Source: CAIZGX01 sp044239865
GTDB taxonomy: Bacteria; Bacteroidota; Bacteroidia; Flavobacteriales_D; Sanyastnellaceae
DNA: 64,000 bases
Direction of reading: 5' to 3'
Assembly (NCBI GenBank): GCA_044239865.1
Contig: JBIIAO010000005.1
Span: forward strand, 51,057 to 115,056
The translations under genes and the position numbers were made by a program. Numbering within the stretch: the stretch's first letter is position 1; each line of letters begins with the position of its first letter. The notes under the pieces were generated by a model that had not been told where the DNA came from, did not search any database, and was given only the letters and a program-made list of their open reading frames with translations. This document shows, one piece after another, positions 54,284-63,474 of the stretch.

Positions 54284-57200
54284 ATGAAACAAAAATCACC
54301 TTTTGTTCAATTGTTTAAAGGCCTTTTTCTTTCCATGTTTTTCTTGGCTTTGTCGGCTTCCATGTCGGCTCAGACATATTTCGATATGTCTGCCGGGAAT
54401 TATTCTGAACTTTTCACTTCTTGGACGGCTTATCCGACAGAGTGGAACGGTTTGGCAGTTCAAGGAGGTACAACTGCGATTCCGAATCCAACTAGAATAA
54501 CTGCTCAATCAACAACTTTTGTTTCAGGAGCAACTGGCGGTGTTCAAAACACCACCGTGGCTAACGGAAATATTCAGTTTCTTTCAACAGGATCAGGGCC
54601 CACTCCTTTTCCAAGTACAGAGAATACCACTTCTACAGGTGCAGATTTGAATTTGAATTTCGCTTCTCGCACGGCGGGAAATATCTCGTTTGATTTGGCA
54701 ACTGTGTTTAATGGAGCGACCAACAGTACTAGACATGGGACTTTGCGTTTATATTACTCGTTAGATGGTGCCAATTGGACGCAAATCTTTGGTAACAACT
54801 TACCCTATGTCGCAACAAACAATACTGCCGGATCTGCATCAATCTCCATAGCATTGCCTGCGGCCATAACCAACCAATCAACGGTAAAATTGAGATTTTA
54901 CTACCACAATGAAGGACCTGTGCTTGGCAGCGGTAGCCGTCCAAAGATTAGTTTGGATAATTTAGTATTGACCTCGTCTTCATATACACCCCCAAGCATA
55001 ACCTATACAACCACACCAACCCCATTTGATAATTTCACCACCAATCAAGGTACCCCTTCTGCTGTTCAATCTATTTATGTAAGTGGTGTTGGACTACAAG
55101 GCAATGTAACAATTACTGCTCCGACTGGATTTGAAGTTTCAACAGGCAGTGGTTTTGGATCAACGGCAACATTAACCCCTGTAGCTCAAACATTAACGAA
55201 TGCCTTGGTTGAAATTCGAATAGCAGCATCAGCTGCTGTAGGGTTTGTTACCGGTAATGTGACCATTTCAAGTTTGAACGCGACAACTCAAACGATTGTA
55301 GATCTTTTAGGAATTGTGAACGGGTCGACATTAACCTCACAATCGATTTCATTTACGTTATCGTCACCAGTTACTTACGGTGTGTCGCCAATTGCGATGA
55401 CTGCTACGGCAACTTCTGGATTACCTGTTACTTATACTTCTTCGAACACTTCAATTGCGACTGTTTCAGGAAGTACGTTAAACATTGTAGGAGCGGGTTC
55501 TGTGACCATAACAGCGAATCAGGCAGGTGATGCCACTTACGCTGCTGCGCCTTCAGTGACACAATCTTTGATTGTTGATCCAATAGCTTTAACAGTTACC
55601 GGAGCGCAGGTTACAGATAAATACTATGATGGTAGTACTTCAGCGGTTATTACAGGTACATTGGTGGGTATTATCAATAGCGATGTTGTTTCATTTGTTG
55701 GATTGGGAACATTTGCAGATCCGAATGCGGCTAATGGAATTGGAGTTACTGCCAATTCAATCTTATTCGGTGCGCAAGCTGGAAATTATACAATAACCCA
55801 ACCGACAGGTTTGTCAGGAAATATTCTTCCAGCCATTCAAACCATCGCATTCACAGTTGCTCCAATGGTAACAGGAGAACCTGCTCAAACATTAACATCT
55901 TCCTCGAATTTCGCACCTTTCACACCAACCTATGCCTCTTCAAACACTGCTGTAGCCACTGTTTCAGGAAGTACGTTAACTGTTGTTGGACCTGGAACAA
56001 CCGATATCACGGTAACAAATCCTGGTAACTCAAACAACGCAAATGGTTCTGCAACGGTAACTCTTGTTGTAAGAACAGGTGTTGCTAAATGGAGTTTCGA
56101 GTCATTGGGAACATTTTCAACGAGCGGAGCAACCTATGCAGGTCCAGCGGCAAACATTGGTTTGAATGCGGTTGGAAGTAGCGTTAGTGCGAATCACGCA
56201 AGTGCTACATCGGGCTGGAGTAATTCAGGCGGAAACGGATCTTTAACTTGTTTAAGCGGAAACTATTGGACAATGGGAGACTATTATCAATTCCAGGCAA
56301 GTACACTAGGATTCAGCGCGGTCTATGTTTCTGCAGATCAAACGGGAAGTAACACAGGCCCACGTGATTTCCAATTGGCTTATAGCTTGGACGGAACGAG
56401 TTTTACAAATGTTGGTTCAGTTTATTCAATATCAAATACAACTTCATGGTCTTCGACCATTTACAAACCAGAGCATACGCGTTCTTTTGATTTGTCCTCT
56501 ATTGCAGGAATAGCGGGACAGCCAATGGTTTATTTCAGATTGGTTTGTGCATCAAATAATCCTATTGTTGGTCTTCCTCCATTAGGACAAGGCGGAACAA
56601 ACCGCGTGGATAACTTTAGCGTTTCAGGAACGCTTTGTCCGGCTGAAGTATGTAACGACGGTATTGACAACGACTGCGACGGATCAATTGATGAAGGTTG
56701 TCCTACCATTAACCTAATAGGAAGTACGTCAGATTTTTGTCCTTCTTATTCAGGTTCCTTAACATTCACTTCAACCAACTTCACACAGGCATACGATGTT
56801 GTTGCATATTTAACAACAGCGAACAGCACGACTTATTCACCTGCAAACATTGTAGGAACTGCTAACGGAATTACTGGAACTTCAGGTTCAATCACAGTAA
56901 CACTTCCAGCAGGAACAGCGGGAGGAACAGATTATGCATTTATTTTGGCTGGGATAGAGTCAGGCACAAACTACTTCGCTACTGATATTAATTTGAACAC
57001 CAACGTTAACGCGATATGCGCTGACTATGGTTGTATGGACAATACTGCTTGTAACTACGATGCGCTTGCAAACATTTCAGACGGATCTTGTACCTACGCA
57101 ACTGCTTGGTACTTGAACGCAGACGGAGATGGCTATGCCGCTTCTTCAACTTCGGCTTGTACCAACCCAGGTGCTGGCTATTCTGCAACTGTTCTTCCAA

Positions 57201-60200
57201 CGACAGATTGCGATGATTCAAACGCATCAATCAATCCAGGTGCTACTGAGAACTTGTGCAACGGTATCGATGATAACTGTACTGCAGGAATCGACGAAGG
57301 AGCGGTTTCAGGATGTTTCGATCCAAACGCAAACAACTACAACGCTGCGGTAACTTGTCCGAACAACGCGACATGTACCTACGGTAACTTCACTGCTGGT
57401 AACATTGTTGTAACTCGCTTCGGAACAGGTGCGGCAGCGCTAGGATCAACAGGTACTGCATTCTTCTTGGAAGAATACAACACGTCAGGATTGGTAGGAA
57501 CCATTACTGTTCCTACAACTGGAACAAACAAATTGGTTGTAGCAGGAAGTTCAACTTCTGAAGGAATGCTTTCTCGCTCTTCTGATTTTTCGAAATTGTC
57601 AATCCCAGGTTACGATGCCGCACTTGGTTTAGCGGGTGTAGCTTCTGCTGCGAACATTGCACGTTCAGTTGGAACGTTCGGACTTGGATACGGTTCATTC
57701 AACAAAATCAATTCAACATTAACAACAGGAAGTAACCTTCGTAGCGTTGCTTCAGAAGGAAATAACTACTGGGGAGCAAATGCTTCGGGTGGTATTAGCT
57801 ACTTAGGAACAGGCACTTCCGGAAACGTTTATAGCACTATTGGAAACACTCGTGTAGTTAGCGCTCAAAACGGAAGTTTATTCTTCTCTACAGGTTCAAC
57901 AACACTGGGAGTGCATAAAATTGGTTCAGGACTTCCAACAACAACTGGACAAACAGCAGCATTGATTATTCCAACAGGAACAGGAAGTAGCCCTTATGGA
58001 TTCCAGTTCAATACGGCTGAAACAGTTTGTTATGTAGCTGACTCTAGAACTGCCGCTGGTGGTGGTGTTCAGAAATGGGTGAACACAGCAGGCTCCTGGT
58101 CTTTGGCTTACACCATGAGCGTAGGTGCTTCAACGGGTGCCTTCGGAATTGCAGTTGATTTCTACGCTGGAGTGAATCCAAGAATTTACGCTACCGTGTC
58201 GAGCGCAAGCGGAACACAAGTTCTTTACTTCGATGACAACGGAACAGCGACTCCAACATTAAATATTATCTCTACTTTACTGAGCACAACGTTCAAGGCT
58301 TATCGCGGAGTGGCATTTGCTCCTTGCACACCTTCAACTTGGTATGCAGATGCGGATGCTGATGGATACGGAAATGTATCAACAACTCTAAGCTATTGCA
58401 CACAACCGTATGGATATGTTGCAAACAGCACAGATTGTAACGATGCATTAGCTGCTGTTAATCCAGGAGCAACTGAATTATGCAACAGTGCAGACGACAA
58501 CTGTTCAGGTGCTGCAGATGAGGGCTTGACATTCTCGAATTACTATGTAGACGCAGACGGCGATGGATATGGAATTGGTACAGCAACAAACGCATGCGCG
58601 AGTCCTGGAGCTGGATACGCAACTGCAAACGGAGATTGTGACGATGTAATGGTTGGTGTGAATCCTGGTGCTGCTGAAATTTGTAACGGTTGGGACGATG
58701 ATTGCGATTCTTCAATTGACGAAGGAATTCCGACAATAACATATTACAACGATGCGGACGGTGACGGATACGGAGCCGGATTACCGACTACGACTTGTTC
58801 AGTGCTTTCTGCACCCTTTGTGTCGAACAACACAGACTGTGATGATTCCAACATTGCGATTAATACTGCTGCAACGGAGTTGTGTTCGAATTCAATTGAC
58901 GACAACTGTAACGGAACGATAAATGAAAGCTGCGGTTCTGAATTGGGAGTTGGTGAGAGTCCGTCAACTGCAGTCAGTGTTTCGACTACGTTCTTCCCAA
59001 CTTGTTCAGCGCAAACACATACGCTTTCCGGTTTCGCTGCATCTTCTTCATCGCAATCTATTTGCTTAACTGGAGAAGACAAATGGCATTCATTTGTTGC
59101 AACATCTGAAGCAGTGAGCATTGTTGTTGGATCAACAGCGAATGATATCTTGTTGGAGTTACAATCGAATGCAGGAGTATTGCTTGCAACCGAGAATGCT
59201 GTTGCTGGATTAGGTGGAGAGGTGTTGAACTTCTCTGGATTAACTGCTGGACAGGTGTACAAAGTTGGCGTTAGAAACTACAACAGTGCATTGGGTATTG
59301 GTGCCTACACAATCTGCGTGAAAATGTTGAAGCGTGGCGGATGTGATACGGGAACAAATGCAACATGGTCGAGTACATTGAATCTTTGTAAATTATTCAA
59401 AGCAACATGGGCAGGATCAGGTGTTCAATACAGATTTACTTTTATAGGAACAAGCGGAATTGCATTGGGTAACACCTATGTGAAGACACAAAGTTCTGAC
59501 TACCTAACGCTTTCAACGGTAGTACCAACGCTTCCTTTAGGTTGCACATACAACGTTAGCGTGACAACCATTTACAGCTTAACAAACGCAGCCGGTGGGG
59601 TTGAACTTATAGAAGTTCCTGCATTATCTGCTTGTTCAATTACCATGGAGCAAGAAGCAGCTACTGCACTTCGTGCAAGTGATCGTTGTTCTGCAGGACC
59701 AAAATTCCGCGGTGCAATTGTAGCATCGTTGCCATGGGTTTGTGGGGTAACCAATTGGAAGTGGGAATTCACAGAATTAGATGCAGGTGGAAATGCAGTT
59801 GGAATTCCAATCGTATACTTCCGCGGAGCAGCAAGTAACTATGCGAACTTATCATTGGTTGTTGCCCTTCAATACGGAAAGACTTACGCTGTTCGCACAG
59901 CACCTGTGTTCTCATACGGAGAAGGCGCATACGGAATTGTTCAAACCATGTGTATTGTCGGTTCTGCCGGAATGGTATTGGAGCAAGGAAGTGAGGTGAA
60001 CGGAAATGCTACTCGCGATATGATTGTTGCTAACGAAACAAACATGAGCTTGTATCCGAATCCAACGCACGGCACAGATGTGAACATTAACTTATCTGGG
60101 GTAACTTCAGACAACGTTCAAATTCGCGTAGTAGATGCTATGGGTCGTCAAGTATGGAGCAACCGTTATGTAGTTAACGAAGTGTTAAATACGAACATCA

Positions 60201-60292
60201 CATTCGAGCAACCACTCGCAAACGGATTGTACTTTGTTGAAGCGATCTTCAACGGTGAAGTTCAAACGCAACGTTTGATGGTTCAGAAGTAG
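54284..60292 (+). CDS. Giant secreted multidomain protein with T9SS type A signal
   Basis: A 2002-residue secreted protein. Signal peptide to about residue 29 (ASMSAQ); an N-terminal beta-rich domain (about 30-230); an Ig-like part; a Big-type domain (about 350-430, YTSSNTSIATVSGSTLNIV); a YDG domain (about 436-520, DKYYDGSTSAVITG); a second Big-like part; MopE-type metal-binding motifs (EVCNDGIDNDCDGSIDEGC, about 787, and four later DADGDGYG/CDD/CNG blocks between 942 and 1545); a GCMDNTACNYD motif (about 916); a beta-propeller-like stretch (about 1030-1345); and a T9SS type A domain (about 1922-2002). Likely a calcium-stabilised surface protein. No catalytic motif is seen. Confidence 0.88.
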   Translation: MKQKSPFVQLFKGLFLSMFFLALSASMSAQTYFDMSAGNYSELFTSWTAYPTEWNGLAVQGGTTAIPNPTRITAQSTTFVSGATGGVQNTTVANGNIQFLSTGSGPTPFPSTENTTSTGADLNLNFASRTAGNISFDLATVFNGATNSTRHGTLRLYYSLDGANWTQIFGNNLPYVATNNTAGSASISIALPAAITNQSTVKLRFYYHNEGPVLGSGSRPKISLDNLVLTSSSYTPPSITYTTTPTPFDNFTTNQGTPSAVQSIYVSGVGLQGNVTITAPTGFEVSTGSGFGSTATLTPVAQTLTNALVEIRIAASAAVGFVTGNVTISSLNATTQTIVDLLGIVNGSTLTSQSISFTLSSPVTYGVSPIAMTATATSGLPVTYTSSNTSIATVSGSTLNIVGAGSVTITANQAGDATYAAAPSVTQSLIVDPIALTVTGAQVTDKYYDGSTSAVITGTLVGIINSDVVSFVGLGTFADPNAANGIGVTANSILFGAQAGNYTITQPTGLSGNILPAIQTIAFTVAPMVTGEPAQTLTSSSNFAPFTPTYASSNTAVATVSGSTLTVVGPGTTDITVTNPGNSNNANGSATVTLVVRTGVAKWSFESLGTFSTSGATYAGPAANIGLNAVGSSVSANHASATSGWSNSGGNGSLTCLSGNYWTMGDYYQFQASTLGFSAVYVSADQTGSNTGPRDFQLAYSLDGTSFTNVGSVYSISNTTSWSSTIYKPEHTRSFDLSSIAGIAGQPMVYFRLVCASNNPIVGLPPLGQGGTNRVDNFSVSGTLCPAEVCNDGIDNDCDGSIDEGCPTINLIGSTSDFCPSYSGSLTFTSTNFTQAYDVVAYLTTANSTTYSPANIVGTANGITGTSGSITVTLPAGTAGGTDYAFILAGIESGTNYFATDINLNTNVNAICADYGCMDNTACNYDALANISDGSCTYATAWYLNADGDGYAASSTSACTNPGAGYSATVLPTTDCDDSNASINPGATENLCNGIDDNCTAGIDEGAVSGCFDPNANNYNAAVTCPNNATCTYGNFTAGNIVVTRFGTGAAALGSTGTAFFLEEYNTSGLVGTITVPTTGTNKLVVAGSSTSEGMLSRSSDFSKLSIPGYDAALGLAGVASAANIARSVGTFGLGYGSFNKINSTLTTGSNLRSVASEGNNYWGANASGGISYLGTGTSGNVYSTIGNTRVVSAQNGSLFFSTGSTTLGVHKIGSGLPTTTGQTAALIIPTGTGSSPYGFQFNTAETVCYVADSRTAAGGGVQKWVNTAGSWSLAYTMSVGASTGAFGIAVDFYAGVNPRIYATVSSASGTQVLYFDDNGTATPTLNIISTLLSTTFKAYRGVAFAPCTPSTWYADADADGYGNVSTTLSYCTQPYGYVANSTDCNDALAAVNPGATELCNSADDNCSGAADEGLTFSNYYVDADGDGYGIGTATNACASPGAGYATANGDCDDVMVGVNPGAAEICNGWDDDCDSSIDEGIPTITYYNDADGDGYGAGLPTTTCSVLSAPFVSNNTDCDDSNIAINTAATELCSNSIDDNCNGTINESCGSELGVGESPSTAVSVSTTFFPTCSAQTHTLSGFAASSSSQSICLTGEDKWHSFVATSEAVSIVVGSTANDILLELQSNAGVLLATENAVAGLGGEVLNFSGLTAGQVYKVGVRNYNSALGIGAYTICVKMLKRGGCDTGTNATWSSTLNLCKLFKATWAGSGVQYRFTFIGTSGIALGNTYVKTQSSDYLTLSTVVPTLPLGCTYNVSVTTIYSLTNAAGGVELIEVPALSACSITMEQEAATALRASDRCSAGPKFRGAIVASLPWVCGVTNWKWEFTELDAGGNAVGIPIVYFRGAASNYANLSLVVALQYGKTYAVRTAPVFSYGEGAYGIVQTMCIVGSAGMVLEQGSEVNGNATRDMIVANETNMSLYPNPTHGTDVNINLSGVTSDNVQIRVVDAMGRQVWSNRYVVNEVLNTNITFEQPLANGLYFVEAIFNGEVQTQRLMVQK

Positions 60293-60312
60293 TTAGTTAT
60301 TAGGTAAATTAT

Positions 60313-60338
60313 AAAAAAGGGACTTCGGTCCCTTTTTT
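60313..60338 (+). terminator. Rho-independent terminator after the giant T9SS protein
   Basis: Perfect eleven-base stem AAAAAAGGGAC / GTCCCTTTTTT with a TTCG tetraloop, 20 bases after the stop. Confidence 0.92.
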
Positions 60339-60403
60339 ATTCAATCAGAAAAAATGAACTGAATCAATTATTCAGTTTATTTGTGACGCTAATTGCACGT
60401 ATC

Positions 60404-61309
60404 ATGATAAGTCGAATCTTACTGTTCGCTAGTTTTTTTTGGATCATGAATGGCCATGGACAAGTTGAAAACAATTCTATACAACGGATTGATTATATGA
60501 AATCAATTGTGTCTTATTTGGCGAGTGATTCCCTTCATGGTAGAGAAGTTTCTTCTTTGTACGAAAAATTGGCGGCTGATTTTATTTTTGATAAATTCAA
60601 AAAGGATGCAAAGCTTAGGCCGAAACGACATTATTTTGAATATCGAACTTCCGATTCAGCACGCGTGTGGCATTCACAAAACGTCTATTGTTATGTGAAC
60701 AATCATGCCGATAGCACCATAGTTATTGGTGCGCATTATGATCACATAGGTCATGGTGGTGGATTATCCTTAGCTTATTCTTTGAGGAATAAAATTCATA
60801 ATGGTGCAGACGACAACGCATCTGGAGTGGCTTTAATGCTTTGCCTAGCCTCTACTCATCGCGAACTATTTAACACAGATTACAACTATTTGTTTGTGGC
60901 ATATTCTGCTCATGAAGTTGGGTTATACGGCTCATCTGCTTTCTATGAATTTATTCACTTAAAGGTCAAGCCAATTTCTTGTATGATCAATTTTGATATG
61001 GTTGGAAGATTGGATTTGAGAAATCCGCAATTAAGCATATTGGTTTCAACAAAAAAGAACAAGGTTATTTCGAGTTATTTCGAGAAGCTGATTTCTAACA
61101 CAAGGATTCTGATGAACTATAATGCGAAAATTTATAACACGGATTGTCGATCTTTTCAGGCACATGGTGTTGAATCGGTCTCTATTACTACCGGAATACA
61201 TTCAGATTACCACAAGCCGAGTGATGATTTGGATAAGTTGAATTTTCAAGGAATGAATATTATTTACGAAATAGTACGAGATTTCATTTATGACCGCCCA
61301 CTAAAGTAA
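60404..61309 (+). CDS. Exported M28-like peptidase with altered active site
   Basis: A 301-residue protein with a signal peptide (to about GHGQ, residue 20) and an M28 core: zinc-ligand His in GAHYDHIGHGG, Asp in NGADDNASG, Glu in SAHEVGLYGS, Asp in NFDMVGRL and His in HSDYHKPSDD. In active M28 enzymes the Glu ligand is preceded by the catalytic Glu (EE); here that position is His (HE), so normal peptidase activity is doubtful while metal binding may persist. ATG 60404 starts the signal peptide; the frame opens with GTG at 60383, next to a TTTATTTG box (60376-60383). Confidence 0.85.
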   Translation: MISRILLFASFFWIMNGHGQVENNSIQRIDYMKSIVSYLASDSLHGREVSSLYEKLAADFIFDKFKKDAKLRPKRHYFEYRTSDSARVWHSQNVYCYVNNHADSTIVIGAHYDHIGHGGGLSLAYSLRNKIHNGADDNASGVALMLCLASTHRELFNTDYNYLFVAYSAHEVGLYGSSAFYEFIHLKVKPISCMINFDMVGRLDLRNPQLSILVSTKKNKVISSYFEKLISNTRILMNYNAKIYNTDCRSFQAHGVESVSITTGIHSDYHKPSDDLDKLNFQGMNIIYEIVRDFIYDRPLK

Positions 61310-61448
61310 TAAGGTTGCTCGAGTTGTTTAATTGCATACTAATGTTATGGAATTTTTAAATCATATTGTTGATAATTTAATTTTAAACAACGAGTTGAAA
61401 AGTATTTACAGATGATATTTGTCCGACTTAACTAAAACTTTTTTGAAA

Positions 61449-63368
61449 ATGAAAAAATTCTTCTTATCGCTTGTAGCATTCGTAACAATTTCTTTGAGTT
61501 CTTTTGGTCAATCACCAGAAGGGTTCAAGTACCAAGCAGTTGTTCGCAATTCAAGTAATGCTATTTTATCTAACCAAGCTGTCGGATTGCGCATGACAAT
61601 TCTGCAGGGTACAGCTTCGGGTACATCTGTTTATTCTGAAACATTTTCAGCAACAACCAATACAAACGGTTTAGTGAATATTGAAATTGGAAACGGATCT
61701 GTTCTTTCTGGAACGTTTTCAACCATCAACTGGGCAAATGGTCCTTATTTTATCGAAACAGCAGTAGATGCTACCGGTGGAACTGCGTATTCAGTTATGG
61801 GAACAAGTCAGTTGATGAGTGTGCCTTACGCTTTATACGCAAAAACTTCAGGAAACGGTCAAGGTCCAGTGGGTCCAATGGGTCCGCAAGGTCCAGCAGG
61901 TCTTGATGGTGTTGCCGGTCCACAAGGTCCAGCAGGCCTAGCTGGCGCAACAGGCGCAACAGGTGCAACCGGTCCAGCCGGTGCTGATGGTGTTGCCGGT
62001 CCTCAAGGTCCAGCAGGTGTTGCCGGTCCACAAGGTTTGCAAGGTGTTGTTGGTCCACAAGGTCCAGCAGGAAACGATGGGTTAGACGGAGCAACAGGCC
62101 CTATGGGTCCTCAAGGTCCAGCAGGAGTTGCAGGTGAAGCGGGTGCAGCAGGTGCGACAGGTCCTGCAGGTCCTGGAATAGCAACTGGAGGAACAGCAGG
62201 ACAAATCTTATCGAAAGTTGATGGAACGAATTACAATACACAGTGGATTAACTCACCAGCAGGATTTACTGGTACAGGGACACTTAATTATTATCCAAAA
62301 TTTACAAGTGCTACGACTTTGGGAAATTCTCTTATACAAGACAACGGAACTTCTCTGTCTATAGGACTCGCCACCCCGTCCGACATTTATCAGGCGTATG
62401 TTTATAGATCACAACAAACAGCAAATGGAGATGGACAGTCAACTTTGTACGGATACAGAACAAGAGACTCGCAAAATGATGGATTTGGTTATTCTCATAT
62501 TCAAGCCAACGATGCTAGCCGTGGTTACAACTTTTGGGGAGATGAATACACCTTCGGTGTGGGTGGTTGGAACTACAATGATTACAGTCGTTGCGGTGGG
62601 ACCTTTGGAGCAGATGTTAACGGTTTTACCTGGGGTAGTTTAGGCTATCGTTCTTCGGGGTTATTGAACTATGGCGTATACGGAAGTGCTGCCTATGCAT
62701 CTGGTGCTGGTTTGTTGCCAACACAAGCGGCTAACGGTGTTGGTGGAGGATTCTTCGGAACTTTCGGAGCTTTATCTTACGGTACGGTTATCGGTCAAAT
62801 CAATAAAGGAGATTTATTTGCTACCTATAACATTGGAGATGTTTACACATCTGGAAGAAATGTAGAAATGGTAGCTTCTGAGAGTAAAATGGTTCCGGCA
62901 TTTGCAACAACCTCAACTGAGGCTATCGTTTACAAAAAAGGAACTATTCAATTAACGAACGGAACAGCTTACGTAGCTTTCGACGAGAACTACGTTGCTC
63001 TTTTAGGTGAAGCCCCAGTCGTTACAAGCTCTCCAATGGGAGATTGCAACGGTATCTTTATTACCAATGTTTCTAAAAACGGATTTACAGTTAAAGAATT
63101 GAACGGAGGTACTTCTTCAGTTCAAATTTCTTGGATCGCTGCTGGTAATCGTGTGGATGCTTCAGCCACTGAGGTTCCTGAGTTCTTGAAAGAGACATCT
63201 TTTGATGGTAACATGGGAAGAGTATTACACCATGACGGAAACAAAGAACAAGATGGGGAAGGTTTCTGGTGGGATGGAAATACCCTTCAAATAAATAAGA
63301 ACTACCCTGCTTCAATTAATCCTTCGCGTGAAGAAAAAACACGCATGTTGGAAAGCCAAAAAAAATAA
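61449..63368 (+). CDS. Exported collagen-like protein
   Basis: A 639-residue exported protein: signal peptide (MKKFFLSLVAFVTISLSSFG), an N-terminal domain (about 22-135, EGFKYQAVVRNSSNAIL...PYALYAKTS) common to Bacteroidota surface proteins, 35 uninterrupted Gly-X-Y triplets (139-243), and a C-terminal region (about 250-639) with no family I recognise. The N-terminal domain is the one usually found in front of tail-fibre-like or collagen-like modules. No T9SS sorting domain is seen at the C-terminus (ends LESQKK). ATG 61449 gives the signal peptide; the frame opens at 61419. Confidence 0.85.
   Translation: MKKFFLSLVAFVTISLSSFGQSPEGFKYQAVVRNSSNAILSNQAVGLRMTILQGTASGTSVYSETFSATTNTNGLVNIEIGNGSVLSGTFSTINWANGPYFIETAVDATGGTAYSVMGTSQLMSVPYALYAKTSGNGQGPVGPMGPQGPAGLDGVAGPQGPAGLAGATGATGATGPAGADGVAGPQGPAGVAGPQGLQGVVGPQGPAGNDGLDGATGPMGPQGPAGVAGEAGAAGATGPAGPGIATGGTAGQILSKVDGTNYNTQWINSPAGFTGTGTLNYYPKFTSATTLGNSLIQDNGTSLSIGLATPSDIYQAYVYRSQQTANGDGQSTLYGYRTRDSQNDGFGYSHIQANDASRGYNFWGDEYTFGVGGWNYNDYSRCGGTFGADVNGFTWGSLGYRSSGLLNYGVYGSAAYASGAGLLPTQAANGVGGGFFGTFGALSYGTVIGQINKGDLFATYNIGDVYTSGRNVEMVASESKMVPAFATTSTEAIVYKKGTIQLTNGTAYVAFDENYVALLGEAPVVTSSPMGDCNGIFITNVSKNGFTVKELNGGTSSVQISWIAAGNRVDASATEVPEFLKETSFDGNMGRVLHHDGNKEQDGEGFWWDGNTLQINKNYPASINPSREEKTRMLESQKK
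61863..62177 (+). repeat. Collagen-like Gly-X-Y repeat, 35 triplets
   Basis: Every third codon is Gly without a break; X-Y is most often Pro-Ala, Pro-Gln, Ala-Thr or Val-Ala, which would suit a bacterial triple helix without hydroxyproline. Confidence 0.95.
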
Positions 63369-63474
63369 AAGAATAGTAAATAAATTCCATTGAACATTTT
63401 CGGTCTCTCTCACGGCATTGCCGTGCTTGAACGACTGACTTTAATGCGATGAATTTGCTTAAATAAATAACACA

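Noticed and set aside
54001..54287. Two overlapping open frames of 69 and 90 codons across the minisatellite
   Set aside because: They are open only because the repeat lacks stops; the peptides are repeats of the DNA unit and no promoter or family match supports them.
58744..59262. Minus-strand frame of 172 codons
   Set aside because: Antisense to the giant T9SS protein, with composition explained by complementary codons.
63411..63425. Terminator after the collagen-like gene
   Set aside because: A short inverted repeat CACGGC-ATT-GCCGTG exists, but no T run follows on either strand.
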